Source: Gemmatimonadota bacterium
GTDB lineage: Bacteria > Gemmatimonadota > Gemmatimonadetes > Longimicrobiales > Gaopeijiaceae
NCBI GenBank assembly: GCA_028875075.1
Contig: JAPPGF010000037.1
Span: 1 to 57,568 of the forward strand
Direction: 5' to 3'
Length of the DNA stretch: 57,568 nucleotides
Shown here: positions 35,612 to 45,627 of the stretch, one piece after another
Layout: each line of letters starts with the position of its first letter
How positions within the stretch are numbered: position 1 is the stretch's first letter
The notes under the pieces: generated by a model
What the model saw: only the letters and a program-made list of their open reading frames with translations
Database searches by the model: none
What the model was told of the DNA's origin: nothing
Made by a program: the position numbers and the translations under genes

Positions 35612-36937
35612 TCAGAAGGGCATCCCGGGCAGCCGCCCGGGAGTCATCCCCTTCATCTGCTTCATGAATTTCTGCGTCTCGGCGAACTGTTTGAGCAGCC
35701 GGTTCACCTCCGCGACCGGCCGCCCGCTCCCTTTCGCGATTCGCACCCGGCGCGAGCGGTTGATGATCTTCGGGTCGCGCCGCTCAGCCGGCGTCATCGA
35801 CAGGATGATAGCCTCCAGGTGCCTGATCCGCTTCGGGTCCGCCTGCGCTGTCGGGATCGCCATCTTCGAGGCTCCCGGGATCAGCTTCAACAACTGCTCC
35901 AGCGGCCCCATCCTCTGTATCTGCCGCATGGCAGTCAGGAAGTCCTCCAGCGTGAATCGTCCCTTCCCGAGCACCTTCTCCTGCAGCTTCTCGGACTCTC
36001 CCGCGTCCATCGCGCGCTCGGCCCGCTCGACCAGACCGACGACGTCTCCCATCTGGAGGATGCGCCCCGCGAGGCGCTCGGGATCCGCCTCGTCCAGGTC
36101 GTCCAGCCCCTCGCCCACCCCGACGAACTTGATCGGCTTGCCCGTCACGCCCCGGATCGAGAGGGCGGCTCCACCCCGCGCGTCGCCGTCCATCTTGGTC
36201 AGGACCACACCGCTCACGTCGAGGGCCCGGTCGAAGCCCTCCGCTATGCGCACCGCCTCCTGCCCGGTCATCGCGTCGGCGACCAGAAGAATCTCCTCGG
36301 GCCGGAGCTCGCGCTTGAGGCGTCCCAGCTCCTCCATCAGCGGCCCGTCGATCTGGAGCCGCCCCGCCGTGTCCACCACGAGCACGGTCCGGTGACGCCG
36401 CCGCGCCTCTTCGGCGGCGGCCGTCGCGGCCGCTACCGGGTCGCCGCCGAAGGTTCCGGCATGGACCGGTACACCGATCCGTGACCCGAGGGTCGCGAGC
36501 TGCTCGATCGCGGCCGGCCGCTGCAGGTCGCACGCCGCCAGCATGGCCGACCGGCCCTCGCGCTCCAGCCGCTTCGCGAGCTTGGCCGCCGTGGTCGTCT
36601 TTCCCGATCCCTGCAGCCCGACCAGCATCACCACGGTCGGCGGCGTCGAGCTCCAAAGGAGCTCCGGCCGCTGCGATCCGAGAAGGGAGGCGAGCTCGGC
36701 GTGCACGACCTTCACGATCTGCTGGCCCGGAGTGACCGACTTGATCACCTCGTCGCCCAACGCCCTCTCCTGCACGCGCGCCAGGAAGTCCTTCGCGACT
36801 CTGAAGTTGACGTCCGCCTCAAGCAGCACGCGGCGGACTTCCCGTAGGCCGTCGCGGATCATCGGCTCGGTCAGGACCCCGCGCTGGCGGAGCGCACCCA
36901 GGGCTCCGTCCAGTTTGTGGCTCAGCTCCTCGAACAT
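35612..36937 (-). CDS. ffh: signal recognition particle GTPase (Ffh/SRP54)
   Basis: This 441-residue cytoplasmic GTPase binds signal peptides of nascent inner-membrane proteins and 4.5S RNA. The N domain (1-90) is followed by the G domain with P-loop [56 protein letters not shown] and [11 protein letters not shown]. The M domain (about 300-441) contains the Met-rich finger and [24 protein letters not shown], the RNA-binding segment. It begins the operon with rpsP, rimM, trmD, rplS and rnhB. ATG 36937 is preceded by a G-rich stretch. No SRP RNA gene was found next to it. Confidence 0.97.
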   Translation of the reverse strand: MFEELSHKLDGALGALRQRGVLTEPMIRDGLREVRRVLLEADVNFRVAKDFLARVQERALGDEVIKSVTPGQQIVKVVHAELASLLGSQRPELLWSSTPPTVVMLVGLQGSGKTTTAAKLAKRLEREGRSAMLAACDLQRPAAIEQLATLGSRIGVPVHAGTFGGDPVAAATAAAEEARRRHRTVLVVDTAGRLQIDGPLMEELGRLKRELRPEEILLVADAMTGQEAVRIAEGFDRALDVSGVVLTKMDGDARGGAALSIRGVTGKPIKFVGVGEGLDDLDEADPERLAGRILQMGDVVGLVERAERAMDAGESEKLQEKVLGKGRFTLEDFLTAMRQIQRMGPLEQLLKLIPGASKMAIPTAQADPKRIRHLEAIILSMTPAERRDPKIINRSRRVRIAKGSGRPVAEVNRLLKQFAETQKFMKQMKGMTPGRLPGMPF

Positions 36938-36967
36938 CGGCCCCCGGCCGGTATCGTGGGCACCTCG

Positions 36968-36985
36968 CCGGGGGCGCGCCCCCGG
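36968..36985 (-). promoter_or_regulatory. perfect palindrome in the predicted ffh 5' leader
   Basis: The 18-base sequence CCGGGGGCGCGCCCCCGG is a perfect inverted repeat. On the minus strand it follows a run of nine T residues and lies about 30 bases before the ffh ATG. In RNA it would form a very stable short hairpin in the leader downstream of the candidate promoter at 37006-37034. It may affect ribosome access or mRNA stability. It is a candidate only. Confidence 0.4.
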
Positions 36986-37005
36986 GCCGAAAAAAAAAGC
37001 TCACC

Positions 37006-37034
37006 AAGGTAGACGGCGCTTACCCTATCCTCAA
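37006..37034 (-). promoter_or_regulatory. candidate promoter for the ffh-rpsP-rimM-trmD-rplS-rnhB operon
   Basis: On the minus strand TTGAGG (37034-37029) and TACCTT (37011-37006) are separated by exactly 17 bases. Transcription would begin near 36999, giving a leader of about 60 bases before the ffh ATG at 36937. The same -35-like TTGAGG occurs in the candidate msrA promoter. An overlapping GCTCAC...GTGAGC inverted repeat plus T-run is also visible and could instead be a terminator for an upstream minus-strand transcript. Confidence 0.4.
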
Positions 37035-37170
37035 GCGTGAGCAGGTCCGGTGGCGGGCCCGCCCGGGGCGGCGACCCGGCGCTCGCGCTCCATCCGGCTG
37101 GCCGGGCCCCAGCGCCGCCGCGCCTGCTGTCCCGTGCACCGCCTCGGCACATGGTGCGCCGCGCAACCAC

Positions 37171-37202
37171 GGGGTCACGGGTTGGAATCCCGTTGGCTCC
37201 GT
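37171..37202 (+). pseudogene. tRNA 3'-end-like fragment
   Basis: The sequence shows a T-arm-like stem of five perfect pairs (ACGGG at 37178-37182 with CCCGT at 37190-37194) closed by the 7-base loop TTGGAAT. TGGCTCC and a discriminator-like G follow. A real tRNA would have TTCGAAT in the loop and a matching GGAGCCA 5' acceptor strand 70-90 bases upstream; neither is present. It looks like the remains of a tRNA 3' half, the kind of sequence left at integration sites, but chance likeness is not excluded. Confidence 0.3.
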
Positions 37203-37494
37203 TTTACCTACGGGATCCGGCGGGTGGATTCTTGTTTTTTTGCCCGCCAATTCGGCTCAGGGACGGGCCCTCCGGCGCGGCCAGTTCCTGAGCCTTCTCC
37301 GAAGCCGCAGCCAATCACAATGAAGACGCTTTTTCACATCTGCACTGAAGAGTCTACGCCCACCGCTCCGAGCTTGACCCTCAAAGAACCGGGTAACAAA
37401 CTAGTGCTTCGACATCAATCGTCCGGCGACAGAACCGATGTTCACAGCCGCTACGCGAGCCGGATCACCCACGATCAAGAAGGTGCTTTCCCCA

Positions 37495-38589
37495 ATGCGT
37501 TCTCTCGCGGCCGTGTTGTGTCTCCTCGTGATTGCCTGCGAAGGGCCGGTGGGACCCCAAGGCCCTATAGGTCCGCAGGGCCCAGTCGGCCCAGAAGGTG
37601 CGACGGGCCCGCAGGGACCGGAAGGTCCTGCGGGTCAGCAGGGCGTAGCCGGCCAAGAGGGTGCGACGGGCCCGCAGGGACCCCAGGGCCCGCAAGGTGA
37701 ACTCTTGGACTGGGGAGACGTTCTCACGGAGCACAGCATTGAGGCGGCCACTTACGTCCTTGGATTCTTCTATACGCGGCCTAGGGACGGAGAGCGGCGT
37801 TTCGGATCCTTCTGCACCGGCTTCGCGGCATACTACACGAGCGCGATTTGGACGAATGCACACTGTGTGGATGCCATGAGTGAGATCATAGAATCGCTCG
37901 GTGAGAGGTTCGGCGATGTGGAAGACCTCGACCTGAAGTTCTACATCGTTCAGGCCGGCACGAGTCTAGAGGATGACCAGCGCTACGAGATCAACGACTG
38001 GAATTGGAAGCATCTGGACTACGATGGCACTCCCAATACCGAGGATATTGCGCTCTTGGACATCGAGGGGGAACTGCCGGTTCTGATGAATTTCCTCCCT
38101 CGAGAGCACGTGGACGGGCTGAGCATAGGCCAGCCCGTCGGTACGTTGGGTTTCCCGGGGGCGGCGGGGTCCACTGGAGGAGCAGCGAACAGAACAGTGA
38201 CCGCCACCTTCAAGGATGGCGTGGTCAGTGCTCTGAGACTGATTGACGCAGGAGAGAGCCCGCACGTGGAGGTGCAGTACAACTTCAATACGACAGGTGG
38301 AACGAGCGGGAGTGCCGTATTCGATCATAACGGGTGGGTCGTCGCGGTAAATCATGCGGGCTTAGAGTACCGCGTGCCGGATACAGACGGTGACGTCGTC
38401 CGCATAGCCATAGGGAGCCTGAACTTTGGGATTCGAGTTGATGCGGTTTGGGACCTGATTGACCGTATAGATGCCGATCCAGCCGGAATACCGGACACGG
38501 GCGGCCAACCCTCTCAGGACAGGCCGTACGTATACGGCACGTATCAGGCGTTCCCGGATAACTGGACTGGGGGGACGACTCGGCCATGA
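37495..38589 (+). CDS. collagen-like lipoprotein with trypsin-like serine protease domain
   Basis: This 364-residue protein begins with a lipoprotein signal (LLVIAC, lipid-modified Cys15). Eighteen Gly-X-Y triplets follow (residues 17-70), rich in GPQ, GPV and GAT, able to form a collagen-like triple helix. A chymotrypsin-fold serine protease domain fills the rest, with an intact triad: His123 in TNAHCVD, Asp184 in TEDIALLD and Ser271 in GGTSGSAVF. Cys107 and Cys124 probably form the usual disulfide beside the His. Codon use is less GC-rich than in the neighbours. Start ATG 37495 gives a normal lipoprotein signal; an ATG at 37438 adds 19 residues. The target is unknown; display at the outer membrane is likely. 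Confidence 0.85.
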   Translation: MRSLAAVLCLLVIACEGPVGPQGPIGPQGPVGPEGATGPQGPEGPAGQQGVAGQEGATGPQGPQGPQGELLDWGDVLTEHSIEAATYVLGFFYTRPRDGERRFGSFCTGFAAYYTSAIWTNAHCVDAMSEIIESLGERFGDVEDLDLKFYIVQAGTSLEDDQRYEINDWNWKHLDYDGTPNTEDIALLDIEGELPVLMNFLPREHVDGLSIGQPVGTLGFPGAAGSTGGAANRTVTATFKDGVVSALRLIDAGESPHVEVQYNFNTTGGTSGSAVFDHNGWVVAVNHAGLEYRVPDTDGDVVRIAIGSLNFGIRVDAVWDLIDRIDADPAGIPDTGGQPSQDRPYVYGTYQAFPDNWTGGTTRP

Positions 38590-38930
38590 GTGTCCCGGTA
38601 CGGTAATCGACTGACACCCCGCCTCGCCGACGTCAGCTTATTGGGCTGCTGGGGCGGGCGCTCAGCCTTCTTGGATGGTTACCTAAACCAACTCCGATGC
38701 TCGGGACCGGCCCGCGGCGTGCGCGGGGCGCTCACGCGGACCGAGCCGGCTGCACGGTCCTCTCACGGGTAGACCGGAGGATTCCGTACCGCAGGAAGGT
38801 TGGCTGCTCATCGGTTGCGAGTCCGCACACGGCAGGGGGATCGCGCACCGGATCGATTCCTGGCACGCGGCGGACGGCCTGCCAGGACGACCTCCACGTA
38901 CGAGGCATCTACGTGGGGGGCTACACCGCG
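38590..38930. other. 341-base gap between convergent genes
   Basis: This region lies between the stops of the plus-strand collagen-like protease and the minus-strand outer-membrane protein. I see no RNA gene, no protein-like frame and no clear terminator with a T-run. It returns to high GC within the first 100 bases. Minus-strand open frames that extend into it are the antisense shadows of the neighbouring gene. Confidence 0.6.
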
Positions 38931-40175
38931 CTAGAACACCACGGAAAAGTCCGCGGCCGCCCACCATCCGGCCAGGTCGTCGGAGGTCTCGAAACGTGCG
39001 GCGCCGCCAGCGCTCGAAGCCGACAGCTCCGAGCGGAGCGAGCCGTGAGCATAGCCTAGCTCGGGCGTCATCGTCATGCGGGGACCGAGCGGAACGTCCA
39101 GTGCTAGAGAGGCGCCGAGAGACCATGCGTCGCGCGTGATCGTGCTCACACCCGACGTGGCTTCTCCCGATTCCCGAGAGAGCCGGAGCACGGGGACCAG
39201 GAACAGGTCACCGAGGGGCCACACGACCAGGGCGCTAGCACCGGCGAGGTCGCCCACCGGCGCGCGCAGGCCCGCAACGCTCTGACGGTCGGTTGAGTAG
39301 GGGCGGAAGTAGAAGGCCGAAAGGTCGATGAGGGTCTCGCTGGCGTCGCTCAGAAATCCTGCCGCGTTCACCCTCGCGAGCACTTCGCCGCCGCCCTGGA
39401 ACAGGTTCCGCCCCGACAGCGAGTCGGCGAAGCTCCGGGACACGTCCATGCCCAACTCGACTCGCATGGGGCCCGCGTCACCTGAGATGCGCGCACCGGC
39501 GCGGGCCGTCGTGCCCCGCCAATAGATGGACCCCGTGCCTCCCGGACGCGGCTCCGCGTCGCCGCCGAGCGTCGTCGAAAGGGTGAGTCCCCCAAGTGGC
39601 TGGGCGTGCGTGAACTGCACCGAAAGGCCCGCAGGGGTTCCGAACTCGATGCTCCACAGATCCACGGTCGCCGTGCCCAGCGAGGCGAGCGCATCCACGC
39701 GCGACGCCGAAAGCGACGCCGGGCGACTGGGGGCGCGCAGCGCCACACGCAGCGAGTCCCGAGGACTGAAGTCGAGCTCCAAGCTGGCCTGAAGAGACGA
39801 CACCCCCGAGATCGAGAGCGTATCGTCGCTCGTGAAGCGCAGTGGTCCCCCGCTGACTTGGAGCCTCAAGCCGGGACGGCGCATGGAGTAGGTGAGAAGG
39901 CCCAGCGCCTCGGAGACGTCAGCGTTCTCGACGGAATAACTCCTGGCCCCGGGGCGGATGGTGATCCGGTGCAGCACCCTGTTCATGCCGGCCGGCCCCT
40001 CGCGCATCTCTTCCAGGTAGGAGCGCAACGCGGGCGTGCCCCTCGCGCTCATGGCCTCGCGCCCGCCCGGCACGGCGCGACTCCCCTGCATCATCTGGCC
40101 GCTCAGACGGCCCGAGCCAGTGGCCGAGTCGAGGACCAAACAGATACCTAAGCCGACCATCAGAGGCCGGATCAT
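38931..40175 (-). CDS. probable outer-membrane beta-barrel protein
   Basis: This 414-residue protein has an N-terminal signal peptide (about residues 1-20) and a beta-rich body with alternating hydrophobic and polar residues. Strand pairs such as LRLQVSGGPLRFTS, LSLQASLELDF, LTLSTTLGGDAE and MRVELGMDVSRSF recur. It ends in DFSVVF; a C-terminal Phe after alternating residues is the signature of proteins folded by the Bam complex. Residues 90-100 hold a SVENADVSEALGLLTYSM segment of unknown role. No named family is recognised. The gene is on the minus strand, 167 bases downstream of msrB. Function unknown. Confidence 0.68.
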   Translation of the reverse strand: MIRPLMVGLGICLVLDSATGSGRLSGQMMQGSRAVPGGREAMSARGTPALRSYLEEMREGPAGMNRVLHRITIRPGARSYSVENADVSEALGLLTYSMRRPGLRLQVSGGPLRFTSDDTLSISGVSSLQASLELDFSPRDSLRVALRAPSRPASLSASRVDALASLGTATVDLWSIEFGTPAGLSVQFTHAQPLGGLTLSTTLGGDAEPRPGGTGSIYWRGTTARAGARISGDAGPMRVELGMDVSRSFADSLSGRNLFQGGGEVLARVNAAGFLSDASETLIDLSAFYFRPYSTDRQSVAGLRAPVGDLAGASALVVWPLGDLFLVPVLRLSRESGEATSGVSTITRDAWSLGASLALDVPLGPRMTMTPELGYAHGSLRSELSASSAGGAARFETSDDLAGWWAAADFSVVF

Positions 40176-40342
40176 CTGCTGCTCATCGCATCCTGGAGGC
40201 CGGTCCCGATCTGACGGACAGACTGCCCGAGCACCGGACGGACCGCGGAAGAAATGCCATCAAGCCGAACGATCCGGTGAGGCCCCGCGCGAAGCCCCGG
40301 CGCTCCCGACGGATTCTTCAAGGCGGCGGACGGAAGGGGAGA

Positions 40343-40948
40343 TCAATCCCTCAGCGCGGGGATTGCCTGCCCCTGCGGGACGAATTCGAGAGACAGGCCG
40401 TTGTTGCAATAACGAAGCCCCGTGGGGGGCGGACCGTCTGTGAACACGTGTCCCTGGTGTCCGCCGCATCTCGAGCAGTGGTACTCCGTCCTGGGAAAGC
40501 CGAGGGAATCGTCCGTGCTGTAGCCCACCCGCTTCGTAGCGATCGGCTCCCAGAACGAGGGCCACCCCGTCGCGCTGTCGTACTTGGTGGTCGAATTGAA
40601 GAGCGGGAGGAAACAGGCCGCGCACAGATAGGTTCCGGCACCGTACTCGTTGGCAAGCGGGCTATAGCCCGGCGGCTCGGTCCGTCCCTGGAAGAGGACC
40701 GAATAGGCGGCCGCCGAAAGGAGCGCGCGCCACTCCGCCTCGGTCTTCTGGATCTCGTACGGCGCCGGGTTCGGATCCGGCTCGGGGATCAGCCTCGGAC
40801 CGGTGGGACCCTGTTCGCCCTGTCCCGAGACATCCCCCGGCGCGGTCGGCTGTCCCGTGACACCTCCCGGCGCCGTCGGCTGGGAGCAGGCAGTCAGCGG
40901 GAGCGCGGCGACGCCCAGCAGGCTTGCCAGGAACTCTTCTCGGGTCAT
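40343..40948 (-). CDS. msrB: peptide-methionine (R)-S-oxide reductase, lipoprotein form
   Basis: This 201-residue enzyme reduces methionine-R-sulfoxide in proteins. A lipoprotein signal ends at Cys21 (PLTAC), then a 30-residue Gly/Pro/Thr-rich linker leads to the MsrB domain. Zinc ligands are Cys109/Cys112 (CAAC) and Cys158/Cys161 (CSRC), and the catalytic Cys181 sits in RYCNNGLSLEF. GWPSFWEPI and HQGHVF are conserved. Cytoplasmic MsrB proteins lack the lipoprotein part, so this copy repairs proteins at the cell surface or in the periplasm. Start ATG 40948 fits the lipobox. Its divergent neighbour MsrA has the same topology, giving both stereospecificities. Confidence 0.93.
   Translation of the reverse strand: MTREEFLASLLGVAALPLTACSQPTAPGGVTGQPTAPGDVSGQGEQGPTGPRLIPEPDPNPAPYEIQKTEAEWRALLSAAAYSVLFQGRTEPPGYSPLANEYGAGTYLCAACFLPLFNSTTKYDSATGWPSFWEPIATKRVGYSTDDSLGFPRTEYHCSRCGGHQGHVFTDGPPPTGLRYCNNGLSLEFVPQGQAIPALRD
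40821..40880 (-). repeat. two adjacent 30-base direct repeats inside msrB
   Basis: Units 40821-40850 and 40851-40880 are near-identical (they begin TGTCCCG and end CGTCGGC or GGTCGGC) and encode the duplicated linker unit QPTAPGxVxG of the MsrB lipoprotein. The unit number may vary between strains, changing the length of the flexible arm between lipid anchor and enzyme. Confidence 0.75.
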
Positions 40949-41389
40949 TGCATCTCCGGGCTCGGCCTGAGTGCCCCTTCGTTCAGAACCACTCCAAGTC
41001 ATAACCCGGAGGCGGGACTCGGATCCGCGTAGGCGGGCCCCGCCGTGGTACGGTTTGGTTCCGGCCCTTGATGCCCCGTGAGCTGGTTCCGTCGTTCGGG
41101 CATGGCCCCGCAACGGCCCGGACTCCGGGAAGCAGGGCGACGCCAGGGCAGGTCAGGCCGCGACGCCAATACGAACGTGGGCATCCGAAGGCGCCCTCAA
41201 GAGGCCTCGGGACACGCCCGGAATCGGCACGTTACTTTGAGGAGGTTACCGAACCCGGTATCTTATTTGCAGGTTTCGACGGTCGGGTTCGGGGGCCTCG
41301 GACCCCGCTCCGGGGTCGGTCGGTATTTGCGTGTCCCGTCATGAGCCGAGGCGGCCTGTTCCCGGACGAAGTTGAGCGAAGGAGGGACG
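40949..41389. other. 441-base divergent intergenic region between msrB and msrA
   Basis: This gap separates the two divergent Msr genes and should hold both promoters. A candidate for msrA is given separately. The rest is GC-rich and contains no RNA gene or convincing frame. No known operator is recognised. The length is greater than usual for this window, which leaves room for a regulatory site that I cannot identify. Confidence 0.6.
41237..41264 (+). promoter_or_regulatory. candidate promoter for msrA
   Basis: TTGAGG (41237-41242) and TATCTT (41259-41264) are 16 bases apart, in a local AT-rich patch. The start GTG 41390 lies about 120 bases downstream. The -35-like element is the same as in the candidate ffh promoter. 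The match is by eye. Confidence 0.35.
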
Positions 41390-42076
41390 GTGACTAAGCG
41401 AACGACGCCGATGGCCGGAGTCGTTGCGATTGGGAGCTTTTTTCTGCTGGGCTGCGGCGCTACGGCTACGGGGCCGGACCCTCTTCCGGAGGCCTTGAGC
41501 GAGCCCGTCCCGGCTCCGACCGTCGGCCTTGCTTCCTTGGCCGATAGTACCGCTGTGTTGGCGGGCGGGTGCTTTTGGGGAGTCGAGGCGGTGTTCGAGT
41601 CGGTCAGGGGCGTGTTGGACGTCGTGTCTGGCTATTCCGGCGGCACCGCCGCTACCGCGCACTACCCGTTGGTGGTCGCCGGCGTCACGGACCACGCTGA
41701 AGTCGTCCAAGTACGCTTCGATCCCGGGCAAATCTCGTATGCGCAGATTCTTCGCATCTTCTTTCTCGTGGCACATGATCCGACTCAGCTCAATCGCCAA
41801 GGTCCCGATATAGGCGAGGAATACCGATCGAATATCTTCTTCCTGAACGATGCGCAGCACAACGCGGCCGCCGAGTACATAGAAGAGTTGGAAAGAGCTC
41901 GCACGTTTGCCCGTCCGATCGTCACGCGACTCGACCCCTTGGAGGCGTTCTATCCTGCCGAAGAGGAACATCAAGACTTTGTCAGAAAGAACCCCGACGA
42001 TCCTTATGTCGTCCGCCACGATCTGCCCTTGCTCGCCAAGCTGCGGCGGACCTTCCCGAATCTCTACGAGCCCTGA
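41390..42076 (+). CDS. msrA: peptide-methionine (S)-S-oxide reductase, lipoprotein form
   Basis: This 228-residue enzyme reduces methionine-S-sulfoxide. A lipoprotein signal (FFLLGC, Cys22) and a short Pro-rich linker precede the MsrA domain, with the catalytic motif GGCFWGVEAVFE (Cys61) and the family segments GYSGG, HAEVVQVRFDPG, HDPTQLNRQGPDIGEEYRS and the C-terminal AEEEHQDF. Start GTG 41390 is set by the AAGGAGG ribosome site immediately upstream; the frame continues back to TTG 41372. Resolving cysteines at the C-terminus are not visible, so recycling by an external reductant is likely. It is divergent from msrB. Confidence 0.93.
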   Translation: MTKRTTPMAGVVAIGSFFLLGCGATATGPDPLPEALSEPVPAPTVGLASLADSTAVLAGGCFWGVEAVFESVRGVLDVVSGYSGGTAATAHYPLVVAGVTDHAEVVQVRFDPGQISYAQILRIFFLVAHDPTQLNRQGPDIGEEYRSNIFFLNDAQHNAAAEYIEELERARTFARPIVTRLDPLEAFYPAEEEHQDFVRKNPDDPYVVRHDLPLLAKLRRTFPNLYEP

Positions 42077-42356
42077 GGATCCCCCCGCTGGACCTTCGGC
42101 CGCTCCTTAGGCCGTCCGCCACGAGCGCTAGGGCCAGACCGTCGCCGGAGTAACCCCTCCCTGGACCGCTGCGGTCCGCCCACGAAAGAGAAGGCGAGTC
42201 CGTATTTCCCGTGCGGCGATCGCCGCTCCGGCCCGATGTTCGGCCGGTCCATCCCCGCCACGGCGTGAGCGGCGAAGTGCCAGCCGGCCCGGCGGCCTTC
42301 GCGACGGACTCGACGGACGGCGCGCGACGCGAGAGCGGCGGTGAGGGGGAACTGAA

Positions 42357-43634
<1,278 letters not shown>

Positions 43635-43684
43635 TGTCGGACCTCTACGATCTCGTGCCGCCGACGCGCTGCTTCCGGCACCCG

Positions 43685-43717
43685 AAAAAAAGGGCCCACC
43701 CCGCCAGGGGATGGACC
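43685..43717 (-). terminator. Rho-independent terminator for trpS
   Basis: On the minus strand a GGTCC...CCCC-TGGC-GGGG...GGGCC stem with a small internal loop (43693-43717) is followed immediately by seven T residues (43691-43685). This is the usual shape of an intrinsic terminator. It lies 134 bases after the trpS stop and upstream of purA, so it separates the two genes. A purA promoter must then be in 43635-43684 or within the terminator. Confidence 0.75.
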
Positions 43718-43850
43718 GCCGTTCGCTCGCTGGCTCCTTTGAGGAAAGCTAGGCGGGCACGGCGCAGGAGTCAAAGCCCCTGCCCGGCGAAGCGGCAGCG
43801 CAGGCACCGCACGGAGACGGGGCGGCCGCCCAAGCCGTCGTCCGTACCGG

Positions 43851-44831
<981 letters not shown>

Positions 44832-45039
44832 TCGGCGCGGCCGCGCCTGGGTCGTGGTCAGGATCGGGCTCCCGGCGGAGGGTCGAAGGGTCGGCGGAGC
44901 CGCCCCCGGATGGCGAGCGCGTAAGTTAGGACAGTCCGAATCGACGTTCCACCGGGGCCGTCCGATGCGCCGTCCGGCAGCCCGGGGCGCCGTTCAGTCG
45001 ACAGCGCCGCTCACGCCGCGCCCGTCCGGGCCGCCGTCG

Positions 45040-45501
45040 TCACGGGCCGCCACCCTCCGCCGCCCGGGCGCGTTGCTGCAGGCAGGAGAAGAAGCGGTCC
45101 ATCATCATCTTCGAGACCCCACCGAGTAGGCGCTGGCCTACGCGCGCGATCGTGCCGCCGACCTGCGCCTTCCCGGTCACCGCGACGCGGGTCCGGCCGT
45201 CGGCGTCGCCGTCGGCCAGCGTCACGCTCGCCGAGCCGTTCACGAAGCCGGGCCTGCCCTTGCCCTCGACGAGCAACGTGTAGCCGGACGGCTCGTCCTT
45301 GTCGCTCATGCGGACGGTGCCCTGGTAGCGCCCGGTCACGGCAGCGACGCCGATCGTCAGCGTCGCTCGGTAGGTGTCCTCCCCGACCAACTCCATCGAC
45401 TCGCAGCCGGGGAGACAGGAGGCGATGACCTCCGGGTCGACCAGCAGGTCCCAGACCCGCTGCCTGGGCGCGTCGAACGTGTATCGGGCCGAGACTTCCA
45501 T
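45040..45501 (-). CDS. coxG: CoxG/SRPBCC-family protein
   Basis: This 153-residue protein has the CoxG form of the START/SRPBCC fold: EVSARYTFDAPRQRVWDLLVDPEVIASCLPGCESM at the N-terminus, YQGTVRMSDKDEP and a late VGGTIARVGQRLLGGVSKMMMDRFF. In carboxydotrophs CoxG helps place the enzyme at the membrane, and it is common beside xanthine-dehydrogenase-family clusters. The gene is last in the minus-strand cox-type cluster, 126 bases after the VWA gene, so it may have its own promoter. The start is ATG 45501; the upstream frame does not look coding. Confidence 0.87.
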   Translation of the reverse strand: MEVSARYTFDAPRQRVWDLLVDPEVIASCLPGCESMELVGEDTYRATLTIGVAAVTGRYQGTVRMSDKDEPSGYTLLVEGKGRPGFVNGSASVTLADGDADGRTRVAVTGKAQVGGTIARVGQRLLGGVSKMMMDRFFSCLQQRARAAEGGGP

Positions 45502-45627
45502 GTCACGAATATAGGGAGAATCCGGACGGCCGACGCCCGGGGCGCCGGGCACGAGACCGTGGACCCGGGCGCCGACGAGTCCGCACGGGCGCCGGGGCAC
45601 GGCAGGCGGCGTGCGGGTCCCGGGCCC

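Larger units (their letters stand above)
36938..37494. other. 557-base intergenic region between ffh and the collagen-like lipoprotein gene
   Basis: This gap contains the ffh leader palindrome and promoter (36968-37034), a very GC-rich unassigned stretch (about 37035-37160), a tRNA 3'-end-like fragment (37171-37202), and a less GC-rich segment to 37494. A hairpin pairs 37220-37225 with 37244-37249; its T-run is in the loop, not after the stem, so it is not a normal terminator. No protein-like frame or complete RNA gene is visible. The composition changes from GC-rich to mixed near 37200-37300. Confidence 0.6.

Noticed and set aside
36938..37210. SRP RNA gene or tmRNA near ffh
   Set aside because: I looked for the conserved SRP helix 8 (GGAA tetraloop with AGCAG) and for tmRNA ends on both strands. 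Neither is present; only loose likenesses to tetraloop or T-arm were seen.
37220..37249. Rho-independent terminator
   Set aside because: GGCGGG and CCCGCC pair, but the T-run is inside the loop instead of after the stem.
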